Assembly: GCA_963710745.1 (NCBI GenBank)
Contig: CAVQBP010000023.1
Span: 62,001-126,000 of the forward strand
Length of the DNA: 64,000 bases
Source of the DNA: CAVQBP01 sp963710745
GTDB taxonomy: Bacteria > Bacteroidota > Ignavibacteria > Ignavibacteriales > Ignavibacteriaceae
Reading direction: 5' to 3'
Part shown: in pieces, positions 9,667-19,480 of the stretch
How positions within the stretch are numbered: position 1 is the stretch's first letter
Layout of the letters: every line of letters starts with the position of its first letter
The notes under the pieces: model-generated
The model's database searches: none
The model's input: the letters and a program-made list of their open reading frames with translations, nothing else
Told to the model about the DNA's origin: nothing
Translations under genes and position numbers: made by a program

Positions 9667-11322
9667 TTAATTTTCTAATTTGTTGTTAATCAGTTCCAGA
9701 ACAAAATTGAGCTCCGCATCGGTATTTGTAACTATATCGTTTTGTGATCTTTCTATATAATAGTCAGGCATTACACCTTTTGTCCTGTCCATATTACTTA
9801 CCGCAGCATCATATCTTTGTTTCCGTGCAGTCCCCAGTATAAGACGTGTATTTTTCAAATCTTTATAAATTACAGAACCTGTACAGGTAAAGGTAGCACC
9901 TGTTTCGGTCCCTACAAGTTTCCCTATATGATTATATTTTAATAGAGCACAAAAGTGGCCAGTTGTAGAAAAGCAGCTTCCGTCAATCAGCGTATAGATA
10001 TTTCCCTTAAAATTATTGGCTGCCGCAGGTATTGGTTCAGAAAGAGTTTTGTATCTTCCGTAAATTTCCGCAAAATACGGAACCGGTTCATTTTCGATAT
10101 AAGATAATAAGTAAGATGAACAAAAGGGATCGCCGCCGTCATTACCACGCAGATCAACAACAAGGTTTTTTATCTTTTTATTTTGAATAACAAGAAATGA
10201 ACTATCGATAAATTTCCTAAACATTTCTCGCTGCTCATAATAAATAAAGGAATTTATAGTAATGAGCGCTGCGTTAATATTGTCCGGAAGTTTTAATGAC
10301 AATTCATTTCCTCTAACCGGGTACTTATTAATTGTTTCTAAACTGACCGGTAAAAGTCCGGTTTCTTCTTCCTTTGATTTGCCGGGCGCAATAAATTTAA
10401 CTCTGAAAAAATCAGGATAACCATAATACAATGCATAATTTTTAGCAAAATTTTTTTCTACACTTTTTGATCTAAATGCCTGGATAAAGGCATCTGATGA
10501 GGTTATTGATTCCAAAGCTTCAACAATCTCATATATCGGTTTTTTATTAATCGACAAGACTTCACTTCCTAATGGGATATCTATTAAATGTGAGTAATAA
10601 CCTGAGACATAGACTTTTTTATTAGAAAAACTAAGTTTAAGCGGGAAAAAATTATCCGGAACAGCATACCGGTAATCAGAAGGCAGCCATAATTTTGTAT
10701 GTCCGCAGCCGACTTTTGAAAGAACTGATGAAATACTCTTATAGAACTCATTAAATTCCAAAGGCCTGTTTATCAGGGAATAGTGATAATCTAAAAGTGA
10801 ATCAAGCTTCTGCTTATCAGTATAATCATAAAGTGCCGGATGATTTTCCTCCAGCATCTTACGCATCTCCCGGAAATCCTCCTGCAGCTTTTCTTTTCCA
10901 AACAGTACAGGAAATTTAATGTATTCATCATAACTAAAAAATGATACGGGTAAAAGAGTATCAGTATTAGTAATAATTAATTTTCTATTGCCATGGTTAG
11001 GGTTGTCCGGATCCGGATCTTTCTCCCAGTATATCCGGTCATTACTTTTAGTCAGAATAAATTTGTACTCAATTGTGTCACCGATATTTACATTACTATT
11101 AAGCTTTCCTGTATAAATATTATCAAATTTATTTTTAATCAATTCACAGTTATTTTCATTCCATTGATTAAAACTTCCTCTTACAAACACTTTTTCATTT
11201 TTAGCCGGTGAAAATAATCCTTTTTCAATTATCGCATCCATGTTTAATCTGAATGTAACAGTTGTCTGTGCATTTAGATCGGATAAAACAATAAAAATAA
11301 TAAGAGAGAAAAAGATTCTCAT
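9667..11322 (-). CDS. Secreted S41-family protease with N-terminal starch-binding-like domain
   Basis: A 551-residue protein. A signal peptide (about 1-18, ending LNAQ) is followed by a beta-sandwich with the CBM20/CBM48-like wording VFVRGSFNQWN (about residues 45-60). A helical pro-region comes next, then a peptidase S41/tail-specific-protease fold with a PDZ-like strand (LSINKKPIYEIVE), NLVVDLRGNDGGD near residue 395 and a putative nucleophile region DGSCFSTTGHF near residue 455. The exact catalytic Ser/Lys pair cannot be assigned by eye. A carbohydrate-binding-like module in front of an S41 domain suggests a surface or periplasmic processing enzyme. Transcribed toward the broken S8 gene. 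Confidence 0.82.
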   Translation of the reverse strand: MRIFFSLIIFIVLSDLNAQTTVTFRLNMDAIIEKGLFSPAKNEKVFVRGSFNQWNENNCELIKNKFDNIYTGKLNSNVNIGDTIEYKFILTKSNDRIYWEKDPDPDNPNHGNRKLIITNTDTLLPVSFFSYDEYIKFPVLFGKEKLQEDFREMRKMLEENHPALYDYTDKQKLDSLLDYHYSLINRPLEFNEFYKSISSVLSKVGCGHTKLWLPSDYRYAVPDNFFPLKLSFSNKKVYVSGYYSHLIDIPLGSEVLSINKKPIYEIVEALESITSSDAFIQAFRSKSVEKNFAKNYALYYGYPDFFRVKFIAPGKSKEEETGLLPVSLETINKYPVRGNELSLKLPDNINAALITINSFIYYEQREMFRKFIDSSFLVIQNKKIKNLVVDLRGNDGGDPFCSSYLLSYIENEPVPYFAEIYGRYKTLSEPIPAAANNFKGNIYTLIDGSCFSTTGHFCALLKYNHIGKLVGTETGATFTCTGSVIYKDLKNTRLILGTARKQRYDAAVSNMDRTKGVMPDYYIERSQNDIVTNTDAELNFVLELINNKLEN

Positions 11323-11509
11323 TTTTACTTCGAATGATTATGTTAAAGAATTTATCGGGACAAATAAAAGAAAAATTAAAATGCTTAGTGAAAGACTTTA
11401 AAGGATTCCGAAAAACCAGGATAGTGTTTGTTTCATTACCAACCTCACCCGCTCCGGTATTTAACACCTTGAAATAATTATAAACCGGAAGTTATAATGA
11501 TTAATTTAA

Positions 11510-11593
11510 CTAAATAATTTTTGTAAAGGTACTTACTAAATAAATAACTAATGCAGCGGCAGCTATAAATGTAAAGATGATTACAAAATTCAT
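11510..11593 (-). CDS. Possible 27-residue single-span membrane peptide
   Basis: A 27-codon ORF whose product is almost entirely one transmembrane helix (VIIFTFIAAAALVIYLV) with a short polar tail. It resembles the tiny subunits that sit beside larger membrane complexes, but no such complex is encoded next to it and the ribosome-binding site is weak. Listed as a candidate only. Confidence 0.25.
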   Translation of the reverse strand: MNFVIIFTFIAAAALVIYLVSTFTKII

Positions 11594-11616
11594 TTTGTCT
11601 TCGGGTTAAATTTATG

Positions 11617-12066
11617 TTAATCTTTATTAAGATCGTCATCATTGACCAATTGCTGGTAATAAGTTAATAATGCCGCTTTCTTCGTCTCTTCATTTAAACC
11701 GTTTTTAACTAGTTTTTTAAGTTCATTTATACCTTTTGCCCGGTTTAATTCAGTGAGAACCAGGGCGCCTAATAATTTGTTGCAGGGATCTTTTTCCTTA
11801 TAAATCATTTCCTCTATAAGACTTTCGCCTTCGGCAATTTTTAATTTTCCGATTAAGTAAATAGCGCTCCTCTTAGTGCCGCAGTTATTTGAAGATAAAG
11901 CTGTTTTCAAATTTTCAAGCGCAAATCGATGATGGGTTAATTCAGAAATAGATACATTCTGTGCAAATGCTTCTTTGGATAAAATTAAAGAAAAAAAGAT
12001 TATTGCAAAGAAAACAAATATTCTTTTCATTTTGTTATACAGCATTTCAAAATTTATATTTTTCAT
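11617..12066 (-). CDS. Small secreted HEAT-like repeat protein
   Basis: The ATG at 12064-12066 follows AAGGAGGG by about 5 bases and is preferred to a longer frame reaching 12117. The roughly 149-residue product has a signal peptide (about residues 14-36, ending KEAFAQ) and then short helical repeats (LENLKTALSSNNCGTKRSAIYLIGKL and similar) of the HEAT/PBS-lyase type. It follows another signal-peptide HEAT-like protein by about 50 bases and shares its layout, so the two are likely paralogues in one operon. Periplasmic scaffold function is an inference. Confidence 0.75.
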   Translation of the reverse strand: MKNINFEMLYNKMKRIFVFFAIIFFSLILSKEAFAQNVSISELTHHRFALENLKTALSSNNCGTKRSAIYLIGKLKIAEGESLIEEMIYKEKDPCNKLLGALVLTELNRAKGINELKKLVKNGLNEETKKAALLTYYQQLVNDDDLNKD

Positions 12067-12113
12067 TTTGCCCTCCTTTGAATTAACCCAACTAAAAATT
12101 GCCTCTAAAAAGA

Positions 12114-12605
12114 TCATAACTCTTCAAATGTGCAGTTATCACAGGTATATTTTTTATATATCCTGTCGAATACTTTACGAACCAGTTCACTCTTTTCGGT
12201 CTTTGCCAGACCTTTTAACTGGCACATTCCGATTTTCGAATGAATCTTATAAAGAGATAAAGCAGCAATTATCCTAGATTCATCGGTGGCACCATGTTTA
12301 ACCAGTTTCAGCAACGGTATCATGGCTTTACTCGATTTCATTTCTCCAAGGAAATACGCACAGCTGGTTTGAAGACCTGAGTTATCCGATTTGACACCGC
12401 GGATAAGGTTCTCTTCTATAACAGATAACTTAGCTTCTGAAAATGCAGAGAAATCGTTAAACATATTCGAACTTCTGATAGCACTTATTTCAGATTTTAT
12501 TATTTCGGGTATCAGGTTATCATGTTCACCTGCATATATTGAAGAAGAAAGAATTAAGACCAGGAAAAGGAACAGGCTTAAACGGACTTGATTTAAATGT
12601 TTCAT
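12114..12605 (-). CDS. Small secreted HEAT-like repeat protein (paralogue)
   Basis: About 163 residues from the ATG at 12603-12605, with GGAGGAAAG close upstream; a GTG three bases earlier is the alternative start. A signal peptide (ending SSIYAG) is followed by helical HEAT-like repeats (SCAYFLGEMKSSKAMIPLLKL, then AALSLYKIHSK). The C terminus carries CDNC. It is the upstream member of a pair with the next gene and lies downstream of a thioredoxin-fold protein. Likely exported. Partner unknown. Confidence 0.75.
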   Translation of the reverse strand: MKHLNQVRLSLFLFLVLILSSSIYAGEHDNLIPEIIKSEISAIRSSNMFNDFSAFSEAKLSVIEENLIRGVKSDNSGLQTSCAYFLGEMKSSKAMIPLLKLVKHGATDESRIIAALSLYKIHSKIGMCQLKGLAKTEKSELVRKVFDRIYKKYTCDNCTFEEL

Positions 12606-12645
12606 CACTTTCCTCCACTAGGTTTTTTATATTATTTGACAATAA

Positions 12646-12990
12646 CTAACTTCCATACAATAGATTGCTTATTATTTTTTCCAGGCTTCTTTTAGAAACG
12701 GTTTCTTTAATTATATCGATAATATTCCCGTTATTTATGATTAAAAAAGCCGGTGCCCTTTCTATACCGATATAGTTGAATAATTCCTTATGTGCTTCAA
12801 AATCAATTCTTACAATATTCAATACTGAACTATACTCCAGTTCAATTTTACTTATTATCAGATCCATCAGATGAGAACCTCCGCTCCATTTAGACCTGAC
12901 TTCGACTAAGGTCGGCAGTTCCCTATTGAAAATTTCACCAACACTATTCTTAATATTGCAGATATAGTTGATCACTTCCGTCATTTCCAT
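12646..12990 (-). CDS. Thioredoxin-fold protein lacking the redox cysteines
   Basis: 114 residues with the thioredoxin layout: PTLVEVRSKWSGGSH (about 25-40) sits where LVDFWAxWCGPC normally lies, a central strand LNIVRIDFEAHKEL follows, and APAFLIINNG (about 80-89) supplies the cis-proline loop. The CxxC is replaced by SGGS, so it cannot catalyse dithiol exchange. Such cysteine-less thioredoxin folds usually act as binding or chaperone modules. There is no signal peptide, so it is cytoplasmic. It is encoded just ahead of two exported HEAT-like proteins on the same strand. Confidence 0.75.
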   Translation of the reverse strand: MEMTEVINYICNIKNSVGEIFNRELPTLVEVRSKWSGGSHLMDLIISKIELEYSSVLNIVRIDFEAHKELFNYIGIERAPAFLIINNGNIIDIIKETVSKRSLEKIISNLLYGS

Positions 12991-13167
12991 ATTTTATTAA
13001 ATGGTTTTTTGTTTAGCTGAAATGCAATTGGTTTGCCAACTTTTACCGGACGGATGAACGGTTAATAAATTATTTAAGCGGTTAGGAGAATAATCGGGAG
13101 ATAAAACAGGACGGAATTCGTTTAATTAATGATGACAATATATTGACAAAAGCCAAAATATTGACAT

Positions 13168-16100
13168 TTATTTTTTCTGAATATTCAATCTTTTAATTCT
13201 GGCTTCAAGAGTAGTTCTTTTAATACCCAGTATTTTTGCAGCCCCCTTCTCACCGCTGACCTGCCAGTTGGTTTTTTCAAGAACTTTTATGATATGCTGT
13301 CTTTCCAGATCTTCAAGAGTTTCTACCCCGGTATCCGAAGAAGAGTAAGCGGCTTTTTTTGGTAAGATTTCGTTTAATATCAGTTTGCTCCCTTCATTAG
13401 TAATAACTGCACGTTCAATAATATTTTCCAGTTCACGGATATTACCGGGCCATGTATAACCCATCATTTGCTCTACCATGCCCTGCGAAATAGTTTCGAT
13501 TATCTTTCCTACTTTCCTGCTAAAATGATTAACAAAATAATTTATCAACAATGGGATATCTTCTTTCCTGTCGCGAAGCGGAGGAATAAAAATCGGGAAT
13601 ACATTCAGCCTGTAATACAGGTCTTCACGAAAATTTCCATTTTTAATTTCTTCACTTAGCTTCCGGTTTGTCGCAGCAATAATTCTGACATCCACTTTTA
13701 CAGTTCTGGGATTTCCTATTCTTTCAAATTCTCCCTCCTGCAGGACTCTTAAAATTTTAGGCTGAAGCTCTAACGGTAAATCGCCTATTTCATCCAGGAA
13801 AATGGTCCCTTTATCAGCCAGTTCAAATCTTCCTGTCTTTTTTGAAATAGCACCTGTAAACGCACCTTTCTCGTGACCGAACAATTCACTTTCAATAAGG
13901 TTGGCCGGTAATGCAGAACAATTAACTTTAACAAGCGGCCTTTCATTTCTGTTGCTGATATTATGGAGAGCCCTTGCAAGAAGCTCTTTCCCTGTTCCCG
14001 ATTCACCTAAAATTAATACAGTTGCATCTGTAGAAGCAACCTGTTCTACCTGGTGCAGAACTTTTTTAAGCGCTTCACTTTGAGTAATAATGCTGCCGAA
14101 ATCGTGCTGCAGCTTTATTTCATCCTGCAGGTAAATATTCTCAGCTTCCAGCCGGTTTTTAAGAACTTCAACTTCGGATAAAGCACTTTGAAGTTCATTT
14201 GAAAGTTTTGTTTTTTCCTGAAGCCTTTCAGCAAGAGCTTTTCTTTTCTCTTCCAGATTTTTAACTCTCTTTTTATATAATATGTAAACTGAAATGGCAA
14301 TAGCTCCGAATATCAACCCCCTGAACCACCAGGTCATCCAGAAAGGAGGAAAAATAATAATATTTACAAATGCTCCTTTCTCATTCCAGATGCCGTCACT
14401 GTTTGAACCTTTTACTCTGAATGTATATTCGCCTGGAGGTAACGTTGTATATGTAGCAAATCTTCTTGATGAAGCAGTATAAATCCAGTTTTTATCAAGC
14501 CCTTCCATTTTATAGGCATATTTATTTTTTTCGGGAGCAGAAAAATCAAGCGAAGCAAATTCAAAAGTGAATAGATAATCTTTATATGTAAGACCGATAT
14601 TTTCAACGGAGTAAACAGGTTTATCAAATTCAATTTCTTTATTGAATTTCTGAAAAGAAGTGATCACAACATTCGGTATAAATTTATTATCCTTAATATT
14701 TCCGGGAAAGAATGAATTAAATCCTTTTATACCTCCAAAGAACATTTCACCTTTCCTGCTTTTGAAGTAGGAACCGCCATTAAACTCATTATCCTGGAGT
14801 CCGTCTTTTATGTTATAATTATTAAAAGTTCTTTCGGCAGGATTGAATCTTGAAATTCCGTTATTAGTGCTGAGCCAGAGATTTCCGGATTCATCTTCAA
14901 GGATTCCATAAATAGAATTACTCGGCAAACCATCAAGTGTAGTAAAATGTTCAAAAGCTTCAGCTTTTATATTAAATTTATTAAGACCTCCGCCCCAGGT
15001 TCCAAGCCATAATATACCTTCCGGACTTTCGTGAACAGCAAATATATAATCACTATTTAAGCCGGATGAATTATTCGGATCAGCAGTAAAATGTTCGAAG
15101 GAATTTGCTTCTCTATCAAATTTATTCAGGCCACCCCCTTCAGTACCAATCCACAGCCGGCCGGATTTATCCTCATAGATTATCCTTACAAAATTGTTGC
15201 TTAATGTTTTATTGTTTTCAGGATTATTTTTGTAATGAGTGAAAGTTCCTGTTTCCCTGTTAAGCTTATCCAATCCATAACCGTAAGTACCAACCCATAA
15301 ATCTCCTGCCTTATCTTCATAAATACTTCTTATTTCATCAAAAGCTAGACTGGCGGGATTATCAGGATTGTACCGATAGACTACAAATTCGTTTGTTTCG
15401 GGATTAAACCTGTTGATACCTCCCCCATGCGTTCCCAGCCAAAGATAACCTTTGCTGTCCTTGTATATTACTCTTACTATATCATTGCTTAAGCTGTTTT
15501 TGTTATTTGGATTATGCCTGTAACATTCATACTTATTTCTTTCACGATCCAGTTTATTTAAACCACCGCCATGTGTACCGATCCATAAAATATCATTATT
15601 ATCTTCATAAATTGCCCAAATTATTGGATGGCTCAAGCTGTTGTTATCATTTGGTCTGTATTTATATAAGATAAATTCTCCCGCACCTCTTGATACTTTA
15701 TCTATACCGCTGCCGTATGTACCGATCCACATTGTACCCGATTTGTCTTTAAATACAGCTCTGATTTCATTATATGCTAAAGAGCGGGGGTCAAGCGGGT
15801 CGTGAAAGTACCTGGTAAAAGAATTATCATCTGAATTGAATAAATTCAAACCTCCCCCATTTGTGCCAATCCATAATTTCCCCGAATTATCCTCACATAC
15901 TGCATAAACCTGATTATGGCTCAGGCTGTTAATATTGTGAACATCATTAAGATATTTTTTAAAGCCTGTAATTTTATTCCGAGCATTTCTTAATACTTTA
16001 TTTAATCCTTTATCGGTCCCAATCCAGATATTTTGTCTGCTGTCACGGTAAATTGCTCTAACGGTATTATCACTAAGAGATAAATCATCGGAAAGATTGG

Positions 16101-16764
16101 ATTTAAAATTTATGAATGAATATTCTCCTGAACCATTTTTATTTTTACTTAAAATATTTAATCCGTCTGAAGTACCAATCCATAAGTTTGAATAGTCATC
16201 CTGCATCAGGGAATAAACAGTATTATCACTCAATGATAATTCATTCGAAGGCTGGTGAAAAATTCTTTCAATTATATATTCATCATTTTCTGAATTTTTT
16301 GGAGTAAATTTATTCAGACCATTGTCTGTCCCAACCCATATTATTCCCGAACTATCTGCACAAATTGAATTTATATTATCATGACTGATAGTATTGGGAT
16401 TATTATGATCAAATGTAAATCTGGTTATTTTTTTTCTGTAAGGATTATATTTATTCAAACCTGAGTTGAACGTTCCTATCCAGATATTCCCTTCCGGATC
16501 AATACAAATTGTGTTAATATCGTTATAACTTAAGCTGTTTGTATCTTCAGGACTGTTTCTCATAACAGTGAATGTATACCCGTCGTACCGGTTTAATCCG
16601 TCTTCAGTACCAAAATAAAGAAATCCTTCCTTATCCTGAACAATGCATTTTACTATACTTTGGGAAAGACCATGCTGAAGAAATAATTGTTCAAAAACAA
16701 GGTTTGAACTTTGACCTGATAAGACAACAACACTGCTGAGAAAAGCAAGTAATATTTTTTTCAT
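13168..16764 (-). CDS. Membrane-bound sigma-54 activator with two-component-type propeller sensor
   Basis: 1198 residues. A signal sequence is followed by about ten Reg_prop propeller blades (IWIGTxxGGLNKF pattern, residues ~35-640), a Y_Y_Y domain (to ~800), one transmembrane helix (WWFRGLIFGAIAISVYILY, ~810-830), a coiled coil, then an AAA+ sigma-54 interaction domain with Walker A GESGTGKE (~923), GAFTGA (~967) and an ATNR/arginine-finger region. A Fis-type helix-turn-helix ends the protein (~1155-1198). There is no histidine kinase and no receiver domain, so the periplasmic propeller is wired directly to a sigma-54 enhancer-binding output in one polypeptide. Its ligand is unknown. Target genes would need -24/-12 promoters. 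Confidence 0.92.
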   Translation of the reverse strand: MKKILLAFLSSVVVLSGQSSNLVFEQLFLQHGLSQSIVKCIVQDKEGFLYFGTEDGLNRYDGYTFTVMRNSPEDTNSLSYNDINTICIDPEGNIWIGTFNSGLNKYNPYRKKITRFTFDHNNPNTISHDNINSICADSSGIIWVGTDNGLNKFTPKNSENDEYIIERIFHQPSNELSLSDNTVYSLMQDDYSNLWIGTSDGLNILSKNKNGSGEYSFINFKSNLSDDLSLSDNTVRAIYRDSRQNIWIGTDKGLNKVLRNARNKITGFKKYLNDVHNINSLSHNQVYAVCEDNSGKLWIGTNGGGLNLFNSDDNSFTRYFHDPLDPRSLAYNEIRAVFKDKSGTMWIGTYGSGIDKVSRGAGEFILYKYRPNDNNSLSHPIIWAIYEDNNDILWIGTHGGGLNKLDRERNKYECYRHNPNNKNSLSNDIVRVIYKDSKGYLWLGTHGGGINRFNPETNEFVVYRYNPDNPASLAFDEIRSIYEDKAGDLWVGTYGYGLDKLNRETGTFTHYKNNPENNKTLSNNFVRIIYEDKSGRLWIGTEGGGLNKFDREANSFEHFTADPNNSSGLNSDYIFAVHESPEGILWLGTWGGGLNKFNIKAEAFEHFTTLDGLPSNSIYGILEDESGNLWLSTNNGISRFNPAERTFNNYNIKDGLQDNEFNGGSYFKSRKGEMFFGGIKGFNSFFPGNIKDNKFIPNVVITSFQKFNKEIEFDKPVYSVENIGLTYKDYLFTFEFASLDFSAPEKNKYAYKMEGLDKNWIYTASSRRFATYTTLPPGEYTFRVKGSNSDGIWNEKGAFVNIIIFPPFWMTWWFRGLIFGAIAISVYILYKKRVKNLEEKRKALAERLQEKTKLSNELQSALSEVEVLKNRLEAENIYLQDEIKLQHDFGSIITQSEALKKVLHQVEQVASTDATVLILGESGTGKELLARALHNISNRNERPLVKVNCSALPANLIESELFGHEKGAFTGAISKKTGRFELADKGTIFLDEIGDLPLELQPKILRVLQEGEFERIGNPRTVKVDVRIIAATNRKLSEEIKNGNFREDLYYRLNVFPIFIPPLRDRKEDIPLLINYFVNHFSRKVGKIIETISQGMVEQMMGYTWPGNIRELENIIERAVITNEGSKLILNEILPKKAAYSSSDTGVETLEDLERQHIIKVLEKTNWQVSGEKGAAKILGIKRTTLEARIKRLNIQKK

Positions 16765-16981
16765 TCGTAATAAAGCTATTTTTAAATTTTCACTTCACCA
16801 CAAAACTTAAAAAGAAATATGTTCAGAAAAGCTCAGAAAATATTTTTCGTGACTTTAACAAAAAATATCCCGTTTCAATATTAGAAGAAATCATCCCTGC
16901 TCCCAATATCCCTGATTGCTTACTATATAAGGTATATTTTTAAAAGAGATTTTCAAGAGGCATTATTGAATCCAAAGTGAG

Positions 16982-17004
16982 GGGGATGCAAAATTTGCAT
17001 CCCC
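16982..17004. repeat. Palindrome GGGGATGCAAA / TTTGCATCCCC
   Basis: Two 11-base arms around a single central A, between the convergent-side end of the M3 peptidase gene and the start of the sigma-54 activator gene. A T tract is lacking on either strand. Related palindromes occur at 26411-26436 and 29966-29984, so this is a dispersed intergenic element that may double as a transcription-ending hairpin. Confidence 0.65.
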
Positions 17005-17044
17005 TGCAATGCTGCGATAAGCTGCGAATTAAAATACGATTTAT

Positions 17045-19192
17045 CTACTCAAGTCCGCGATATTTCAGCATCGGTTTGATTTCAGGATTATGCCCGGTAA
17101 ATTCATGAAAAATCTTATTATAATCTTCAGTTGCACCGCGAGAAAGGATCATATTCCGGAAGCGGTCGCCGTTTTTACGTGTAAGTCCGCCGTTATCCAT
17201 GAACCATTGGAATGCATCGTCATCCAGCATCTCCGACCATAAATAAGCATAATAACCTGCAGCATACCCGTTACCCCAGATATGCAGGAAGTAACTTGAA
17301 CGATAACGCGGCGGTACCTGCGGAATATATAAACCGTCTTTTTTCAAGCTGGCAGCTTCAAACTTATCAGCATTTTGTTCCGGTGCATTTGCCGGAAGCG
17401 TATGCCAAGCCATATCAAGATCGGCTGCTTCCAGAATTTCCGTAAAATCATATCCCTGGTTAAACAAATTTGATTTTTTAATTTTCTCTACCAGCTCTTT
17501 GGGAATCGGTTTGCCGGTCTTGTAATTTAATGCATAATGTTCTAAAATTTTAGGATAAAGCGCCCAATGTTCGTTAAACTGCGAAGGGAATTCAACAAAA
17601 TCCCGGGGGACATTTGTACCGGAGAGACTGGGATATTCCTCATCGGCGAACATTCCGTGCAAAGCATGGCCGAATTCATGGAACATGGTTGTTACATCAT
17701 CATAGCTTAACAATGCCGGCTGACCCGGTGCGGGTTTGGTAAAGTTTGTAACATTATATATTACCGGCTTTGTTCCAAGAAGCTTTGACTGAAGCACAAA
17801 ATTATCCATCCACGCCCCGCCGGATTTATTATCACGTTTAAAGTAATCGGTATAAAAAAGTGCAAGCAAAGAATCGTTTTTATCAAATACTTTAAAGACG
17901 CGGACATCTTTATTGTAAACCGGTATATTATGAACTTCTTTGAATGTTAATCCGTAAAGTTCATGAGCTTCATAGAAAATTCCTTTCTCAAGAACATTCT
18001 CCAGTACAAAGTATTGTTTAACCAGTGAATCATTTAAATTAAAACGTACTTTCTGCAGTTTCCCGGCATAATATTCCCAGTCCCACGGCTGTAGTTCAAA
18101 TTTTTTACCTGATTTATTAATAAAATCCTGAATTTCCGATGCCTCACTCTTTTCATTTTTAACAGTTGCCGGTACTAATCCTGAAAGAAATTTTTCTACA
18201 TTTTCAGGAGTTTCAGCCATTTGATTTACAAGTCTCCATGCAGCATAGTTTTTATACCCGAGAATCTTTGCTTTTTCGGCACGGATTTTTGCAACACGTT
18301 CAATTATAGCGCGTGTATCATTTGCATCGTTGTGTTCCGTCCGGTTCCATGAATTTTCAAAAAGCTGCCTGCGGGTTTCCCGATCCTGCAGGAACTGAAG
18401 ATCGGGCTGCTGTGTAGTATTCTGAAGCGGGATAAGCCATTTCCCATCCAAATTTCTTGTTTCAGCATCCTGAGATGCCTCATTAAGCTCTTCCGGTGAG
18501 AGACCGATTAATTTTGATTTATCACTAACAACCAAAGCTCCTGCTTTTGTACCGGCTAAAAGCTTATTTTCAAATTTTGCCAATAGTGTGGCTTCCTCTT
18601 CATTCAGCTTTTTTAATTTTACTTTATCCTGATCAGACAGATCTGCACCCTGGTGCACGAACTTTTCAAAATAATAAGTAATTAGTTTTTGTGATTCCTT
18701 GTCAAGTTTCAACTTCCTGCGCTGATTATAAACTGATTTAACCCTTTCAAATAATTTATTATTTAAAAAGATAGCATCATCGTGAGCCGCAAGTTTAGGG
18801 GCTTCCTCCTCCTGGACTTCTTGAAGCACTGAATCTGTATTTGCGCTTGTTACCGCATTAAATACAAGTGAAACTCTTGTAAGCAGCTGACCGCTTTTTT
18901 CAAGAGCAACCAATGTATTTTCAAAAGTAGGAGGTGCAGGATTATCAGCTATTTTCTTAATTTCTTCAAGCTGCTGTTTCATCCCTTTTTCAATTGCCGG
19001 TTTGTAATCACTATCTTTTATCTTATCAAAAGGAGGCGCTTCTAAAAGAAGATTACTTGGAGCATAAAACGGATTACCTTGAGTATTATCTACAGCACTT
19101 TTTGCTGAATTGCTTGCACCCGCATGGATATCCGGGTTCATACCGAATAGTACAACCAGGCAGATAATCACCAGTTTAAAAATTCGAGACAT
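17045..19192 (-). CDS. dcp: M3-family peptidyl-dipeptidase (Dcp type), exported
   Basis: 715 residues, the normal length for Dcp/oligopeptidase A. An N-terminal signal peptide (about 1-25, ending DIHAGA) is followed by a helical M3 N domain and the zinc site TMFHEFGHALHG (first His near residue 505), with the downstream Glu in the family wording SQFNEHWALYP. The conserved C-terminal parts SSYFLHIWGNGYAAGYYAYLWSEMLDDDAF and FTGHNPEIKPML are all present. AAAGG precedes the ATG. It is a zinc metallopeptidase that removes C-terminal dipeptides, here likely periplasmic. All catalytic residues seem intact. Confidence 0.93.
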   Translation of the reverse strand: MSRIFKLVIICLVVLFGMNPDIHAGASNSAKSAVDNTQGNPFYAPSNLLLEAPPFDKIKDSDYKPAIEKGMKQQLEEIKKIADNPAPPTFENTLVALEKSGQLLTRVSLVFNAVTSANTDSVLQEVQEEEAPKLAAHDDAIFLNNKLFERVKSVYNQRRKLKLDKESQKLITYYFEKFVHQGADLSDQDKVKLKKLNEEEATLLAKFENKLLAGTKAGALVVSDKSKLIGLSPEELNEASQDAETRNLDGKWLIPLQNTTQQPDLQFLQDRETRRQLFENSWNRTEHNDANDTRAIIERVAKIRAEKAKILGYKNYAAWRLVNQMAETPENVEKFLSGLVPATVKNEKSEASEIQDFINKSGKKFELQPWDWEYYAGKLQKVRFNLNDSLVKQYFVLENVLEKGIFYEAHELYGLTFKEVHNIPVYNKDVRVFKVFDKNDSLLALFYTDYFKRDNKSGGAWMDNFVLQSKLLGTKPVIYNVTNFTKPAPGQPALLSYDDVTTMFHEFGHALHGMFADEEYPSLSGTNVPRDFVEFPSQFNEHWALYPKILEHYALNYKTGKPIPKELVEKIKKSNLFNQGYDFTEILEAADLDMAWHTLPANAPEQNADKFEAASLKKDGLYIPQVPPRYRSSYFLHIWGNGYAAGYYAYLWSEMLDDDAFQWFMDNGGLTRKNGDRFRNMILSRGATEDYNKIFHEFTGHNPEIKPMLKYRGLE

Positions 19193-19480
19193 TTTAATAC
19201 CTTTTTATCATTTAAATTTTGGCCTGTAAGCGCAGATTACCATGGTGGACAGAAGAGTCTAAGCACGCAGGGTATTTTATGGGAAATGACTTACTGTTAA
19301 TCTTATAGCATTATAATCGTTACCCGTACTGCATCAGGTCTTAATTAAAAAATTTTATTTGTACAATAATAATAAAATACCCTCAATTTGAAAGTAATAC
19401 CGGTCATAATTATTTCTATAACCTTATTGAAAACATTTATAAGTTCATTGAAAAATTACAGCCGGAATAGGAAGAAAATT

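Noticed and set aside
11225..11467. Minus-strand ORF of 80 codons
   Set aside because: It overlaps the start of the S41 protease gene in another frame and has no family features.
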